DNA from: DASUBV01 sp035763085
GTDB taxonomy: Bacteria; Actinomycetota; Actinomycetes; Streptosporangiales; Streptosporangiaceae
NCBI GenBank assembly: GCA_035763085.1
Contig: DASUBV010000370.1
Span: 1 to 23,031 of the forward strand
DNA length: 23,031 nt
Direction: 5' to 3'
Shown here: positions 20,187-23,031 of the stretch, one piece after another
Layout of the letters: each line of letters opens with the position of its first letter
How positions within the stretch are numbered: position 1 is the first letter of the stretch
Notes under the pieces: generated by a model
Seen by the model: only the letters and a program-made list of their open reading frames with translations
Databases searched by the model: none
What the model was told of the DNA's origin: nothing
Made by a program: the position numbers and the translations under genes

Positions 20187-21385
20187 GAGATGTCCTTCAT
20201 CGTGCAGGGACTCCCGTGAGCGGACAGCACGACGCCAACCTGGTCCAGGACTCCCAGGCCCAGGGCGGCCAGTTCCTCATTGCCGCGGGCAGCGTGGCCA
20301 GGCTCGCCGTCGGCGTAGCCGGCAGCAAAGACCAGCAGGTACGGGCCGGCCGCCTGCGCGCCGGCCCGGGCGCGCTGGGCGGCGTGAAACCGCCCGGCGA
20401 TCGTCCCGCTGAACGCCAGCGGGCGTCCTCCGGCGTGGGCGGCCGATAGCCGGGACATCGCCTCGCTGGCGGCCTGCGGCGACGGCATGACGGCGACCCC
20501 CGCGGTCAGGAGCAGGGTGCCGGAGGCATCCACGTACGTAGCCCGCAGCAGCGTCCGGCAGCCCGCGCCGACCTTAGCCAGGGCGGTCGGGCCGAATCCG
20601 GCCGCGCACGAGACCGGCCGGCCGATGCCCACCAGCCGCGCCGTCGACTTGACATTCTGCGCGGTCCGGTAGCCGATGGTGGCCGGGAAGATCTTCCCGG
20701 CGGGCAGGTGCTGCCAGCGGCCGGCGATCTCCTGGCGCAGCGCCGCCTGGACCTCGGCGTGCGTCGGCGCGCGGCCCAGCTCTCTGGTCAGCGCCAGGCC
20801 GCCACCGCCGACGCCGGCCAGGCCCAGCACGGCGACCACGATGATGGCCAGCCAGCGGCCGGCCCCGCGCCGCCGCGGCGGTGCCCCGGCCGGCCCGGTC
20901 GCGGACCATGGCACCGGGCTGGTGGCGAATCCGCCGGGCACCGGCTCGGTCCCGTAGCCGGCCCCAGGCATGGGCGCCGTGCCGTAGCCGGGCTCCGGTG
21001 TCGTGCCGTAGCCGGGAGCGGCCGGGGTACCGTAGCCCGGCTGCGGTGCCGTCCCGTACCCGGGAGCGGCTGAGGTGCCGTAACCGGGCTGCGGTGCCGT
21101 GCCGTACTCGGGAGCGGCACGGTAACCAGGCTCCGGCGCGGCGGGCGGCGGCCAGGCCGCGGGCGGCACGGCTGACGACGCCGGGTAGGACCCGGACGCA
21201 GGCGCAGCGTGCCGGGGGCCGGCCGGCCGGGCCTCGGGCGGACCGGGAGCTGGCGCACGCGTCCAGGGATCCCAGGCCGGTGCGGGCTGGGTCGCGGCCG
21301 AGCCGGGATCGGGCGGCGGCGGCCATCGGTCGGGAGCGCCAGGTTCGGGAGCGTCAGGCTCGGGCGCGCCGGGGGTGTCGGTCAT
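20180..21385 (-). CDS. Single-pass membrane protein with Pro/Gly/Tyr repeats and C-terminal Cys-x6-Cys
   Basis: I do not recognise a named family. The 401-residue protein has a long Pro-rich, presumably cytoplasmic N-terminus (1-170) with a repeated PGYGT motif at 93-148. Next come RRRGAGR, one membrane helix (about 177-199) and an exported C-terminal domain (200-401). That domain has four cysteines (260, 276, 394, 401), the last being the final residue, so two disulfides are plausible. Its final 81 residues align without gaps to the partial protein at 22705-23031, including AGYADGEP. The ATG at 21385 has GAGG seven bases upstream and lies 42 bases after the active subtilase gene. The stop overlaps the pseudoprotease start, so the two are coupled and probably act together at the membrane. 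Confidence 0.83.
   Translation of the reverse strand: MTDTPGAPEPDAPEPGAPDRWPPPPDPGSAATQPAPAWDPWTRAPAPGPPEARPAGPRHAAPASGSYPASSAVPPAAWPPPAAPEPGYRAAPEYGTAPQPGYGTSAAPGYGTAPQPGYGTPAAPGYGTTPEPGYGTAPMPGAGYGTEPVPGGFATSPVPWSATGPAGAPPRRRGAGRWLAIIVVAVLGLAGVGGGGLALTRELGRAPTHAEVQAALRQEIAGRWQHLPAGKIFPATIGYRTAQNVKSTARLVGIGRPVSCAAGFGPTALAKVGAGCRTLLRATYVDASGTLLLTAGVAVMPSPQAASEAMSRLSAAHAGGRPLAFSGTIAGRFHAAQRARAGAQAAGPYLLVFAAGYADGEPGHAARGNEELAALGLGVLDQVGVVLSAHGSPCTMKDISC
20942..21109 (-). repeat. PGYGT-coding tandem repeat
   Basis: Residues 93-148 of the membrane protein consist of about eight degenerate units around (A/Q/E)PGYGT(A/S/T)xP, with a dominant spacing of 8 residues (24 bases). The DNA shows matching period-24 similarity and stays in frame. 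Such Tyr/Gly/Pro repeats are low-complexity and probably unfolded. Confidence 0.75.
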
Positions 21386-21427
21386 TTCAGTACCTCGGGA
21401 AGGGGTGACTGCTAGCGGGGCTGAACA

Positions 21428-22711
21428 TCAGGGGGCGGCCGGCGGGGCCAGGCGGGCCGGCCTGCGCGCAGCAGCCCGGCGCCGCCGGCGGCGCACCGTC
21501 AGGGCGATGACGGTGGCCACGAAGCACAGCAGCGCCGCGGCGGCGATGGCGCTCGTCGCGGCGATCCGGGCCAGGTCACGGGGCACGACCACGACGGGGC
21601 CAGCAGGGCCGCCGCCGAAGTGGGCTCCGGCCGCCAGGCCGGCCGGGCGCGCGGCCTGGCCGGCGAGCCGGCCGGCCCTGGCCAGCGCGGCGGCGGCGTC
21701 TGCCTCGCCGAACCCGGTGGCCGTGCTGTAGCCGCGGTGCGGAACGCGGCGGGCCGAGCCGACGATCGCCTGGGTGACCAGCGCCGGGCTCAGCCGCGGG
21801 TACTTCGACCGGATCAGCGCGGCCACGCCGGCGACCAGCGCCGACGCCGGGCTGGTCCCGCTGCCGCGCAGGTAGGCGCGGCCGGGCCCGTCGCCCACGA
21901 CGCCGACGCCCGGCGCGGAGATCACGACCGAGGAGTTCTGGTCGGAGAACGATGCCCGCTGGCCGCCCGCCGAGACCGCCGCGACGGAGATGACCCCGCT
22001 GAACGAGGCCGGGTAGGAGTACGGCGTGTAGCGGCCGCCCGACTGACCGTCGTTGCCGGCCGCGGCGACGACCACCACGTTGCGGCTCACCGCGAAGCCG
22101 ATGGCCTGCCGCATGCTCCTGGTCGCGACCGTGGAGCCCAGGGACATGTTGATCACGCTCGCCCCGTGCCGGACGGCGTAGCGGATCCCGCTGGCGATCG
22201 CGTCGTAGTAGTCGGCGTTCTCGTTGTACACGCCGAAGCCGGGCTCGGAGTCGTCGAGGATGACCCGGACCGACAAGATCCTGGCCTGCGGCGCGACGCC
22301 GATGACGCCCTCGGCGCGGCCGGGGCCGTTGCCGCGGCCGGCGATCAGGGAGGCGATGTAGGTGCCGTGCAGGTGCGGCGGCTGGTACCCGGCCGGGTCC
22401 GCGCCGCGGGTGTAGTCGGGCCCGGTGGTGACGACGCCGGGCAGGTCCAGTGCGGCGGGGTCGGCACCGGTATCCAGGACCGCGACGGTCACGCCGCTGC
22501 CGCGGCTGGCCCGCCACGCGGCCGGCACCCTCATGGCCCGCAGGACGGCCAGGTCAGCCGAGCGCGCCTGCTGACCGACGTCCTGCGCGGCCGCGCCGGC
22601 CGCCGGGATTCCCAGCAGGCCGGCCGCCGGGACGGCCAGGGCGAGCAGCAGCGCGGCCCGGCGGGCCCGGGCCGGCGCCCGGCCGCGGCGAGCGCGCGGC
22701 GCGGTCAGCAT
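21428..22711 (-). CDS. Mycosin-like S8 subtilase, membrane-anchored, intact triad
   Basis: Extracytoplasmic serine protease of 427 aa. A positively charged signal peptide (about 1-43) is followed by a subtilase domain (about 55-350) and a C-terminal membrane helix (about 384-406) with RRRRRR after it, the layout of type VII secretion-associated mycosins. The catalytic residues are Asp 80 (VAVLDTGAD), His 115 (HLHGTYIASLIAG) and Ser 287 (GSGTSPAS), with oxyanion Asn 220 (AAAGNDG). No ESX core genes (EccB-E, EsxA/B-like) are in the window, so a link to type VII secretion is not shown. The ATG at 22711 is preferred over GTG 22717. It gives an ML start and an ATGCTGA overlap with the upstream stop, identical to the junction at the paralogous subtilase. 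Probably one operon with its neighbours. Confidence 0.92.
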   Translation of the reverse strand: MLTAPRARRGRAPARARRAALLLALAVPAAGLLGIPAAGAAAQDVGQQARSADLAVLRAMRVPAAWRASRGSGVTVAVLDTGADPAALDLPGVVTTGPDYTRGADPAGYQPPHLHGTYIASLIAGRGNGPGRAEGVIGVAPQARILSVRVILDDSEPGFGVYNENADYYDAIASGIRYAVRHGASVINMSLGSTVATRSMRQAIGFAVSRNVVVVAAAGNDGQSGGRYTPYSYPASFSGVISVAAVSAGGQRASFSDQNSSVVISAPGVGVVGDGPGRAYLRGSGTSPASALVAGVAALIRSKYPRLSPALVTQAIVGSARRVPHRGYSTATGFGEADAAAALARAGRLAGQAARPAGLAAGAHFGGGPAGPVVVVPRDLARIAATSAIAAAALLCFVATVIALTVRRRRRRAAARRPARLAPPAAP

Positions 22712-23031
22712 GCCCACTGCGGGCTCGCGCAGTTCACGGTGGCCGGGACGGTGAGCGGCCGGGCGATCTGCCCCGCCAGCTGAGCAGCGGGCGCGAAGGC
22801 CGAGGGCCGGCGCTGCCCGCCGCGCGGCTCCCCGTCGGCGTACCCGGCGATAGTGAGAATCACGAACGGGCCGCCGCGCCGCACGGTGGCCCGCTGGCCC
22901 GCGGCCGGACGGAACCGGGCGCTGGCGGTACCCGCGAGGGCCAGCGGGCGCAGCGCGCGGAACCGGGCCCCCCGCCCGGTCAGGCTGGCCGAGAACGCCG
23001 TGGCGTGCCGGGCGTCGGGAAACGCGAGGAC
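22705..23031 (-). CDS. C-terminal part of a paralogous Cys-x6-Cys membrane-associated protein (cut by window edge)
   Basis: The minus-strand frame is open from the window edge and gives 108 residues before TGA at 22705-22707. Over its last 81 residues it aligns without a gap to the end of the protein at 20180-21385. Of the first 42 (from RPLALAG to AGYADGEP) 21 are identical, and both proteins end in Cys-x6-Cys with the last Cys as final residue (NCASPQWAC here). The N-terminal part, perhaps with a membrane helix and a Pro-rich region as in the paralog, lies outside the window. Its stop overlaps the start of the active subtilase by seven bases, so the two are translationally coupled. Function unknown. 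Confidence 0.82.
   Translation of the reverse strand, partial: VLAFPDARHATAFSASLTGRGARFRALRPLALAGTASARFRPAAGQRATVRRGGPFVILTIAGYADGEPRGGQRRPSAFAPAAQLAGQIARPLTVPATVNCASPQWAC

Noticed and set aside
21428..22711. Type VII (ESX) secretion locus suggested by mycosin-like subtilases.
   Set aside because: No EccB/C/D/E-like, WXG100 or PE/PPE-like genes occur in the window. Mycosin-like anchored subtilases also occur outside ESX loci, so this is left open and not called.

Overview
The window is very G+C-rich with G/C at most codon third positions. It carries many GTG starts, an F420-type luciferase-like oxidoreductase, NarL-type two-component proteins and two mycosin-like subtilases. This points to an actinobacterium (actinomycete); the genus cannot be told from the sequence alone. 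I see no rRNA, tRNA, insertion sequence, CRISPR array or phage gene. No gap between genes exceeds about 300 bases.

Left part (1-7024), envelope carbohydrate: a processive GT2 glycosyltransferase with a Pro/Ser/Thr-rich tail, a NarL-type response regulator and a small four-helix membrane protein (both minus strand), then a translationally coupled pair of a GT28/MGDG-synthase-like glycolipid glycosyltransferase and a TIM-barrel glycoside hydrolase.

Middle (6999-10872): a minus-strand operon of cupin, ABC ATPase and ABC-2 permease, joined by 4-base stop/start overlaps. Diverging from it is a NarL-family sensor histidine kinase with no adjacent regulator; the lone regulator at 2238-2936 is a possible partner.

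10953-18851, metabolic enzymes: an SDR whose catalytic Tyr is replaced by Leu, a terminator-rich convergent gap, a DUF1857/AtaL-like protein with a SnoaL-like protein, an acetolactate-synthase-like ThDP enzyme, and a luciferase-like F420 oxidoreductase behind a promoter with a MerR/SoxR-style dyad. A secreted gamma-glutamyltranspeptidase with a strong terminator and a threonine aldolase follow.

Right part (18852-23031, minus strand) is the most unusual: two tandem copies of a two-gene module. Each copy has a membrane-anchored protein ending in Cys-x6-Cys, overlapping through the same ATGCTGA junction with a mycosin-like subtilase. The upstream subtilase keeps its Asp/His/Ser triad. The downstream one has lost all three residues and the oxyanion Asn but keeps its signal peptide, fold landmarks and membrane anchor, so it looks like a dedicated pseudoprotease. 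I consider this module the best candidate for an undescribed cell-surface system.
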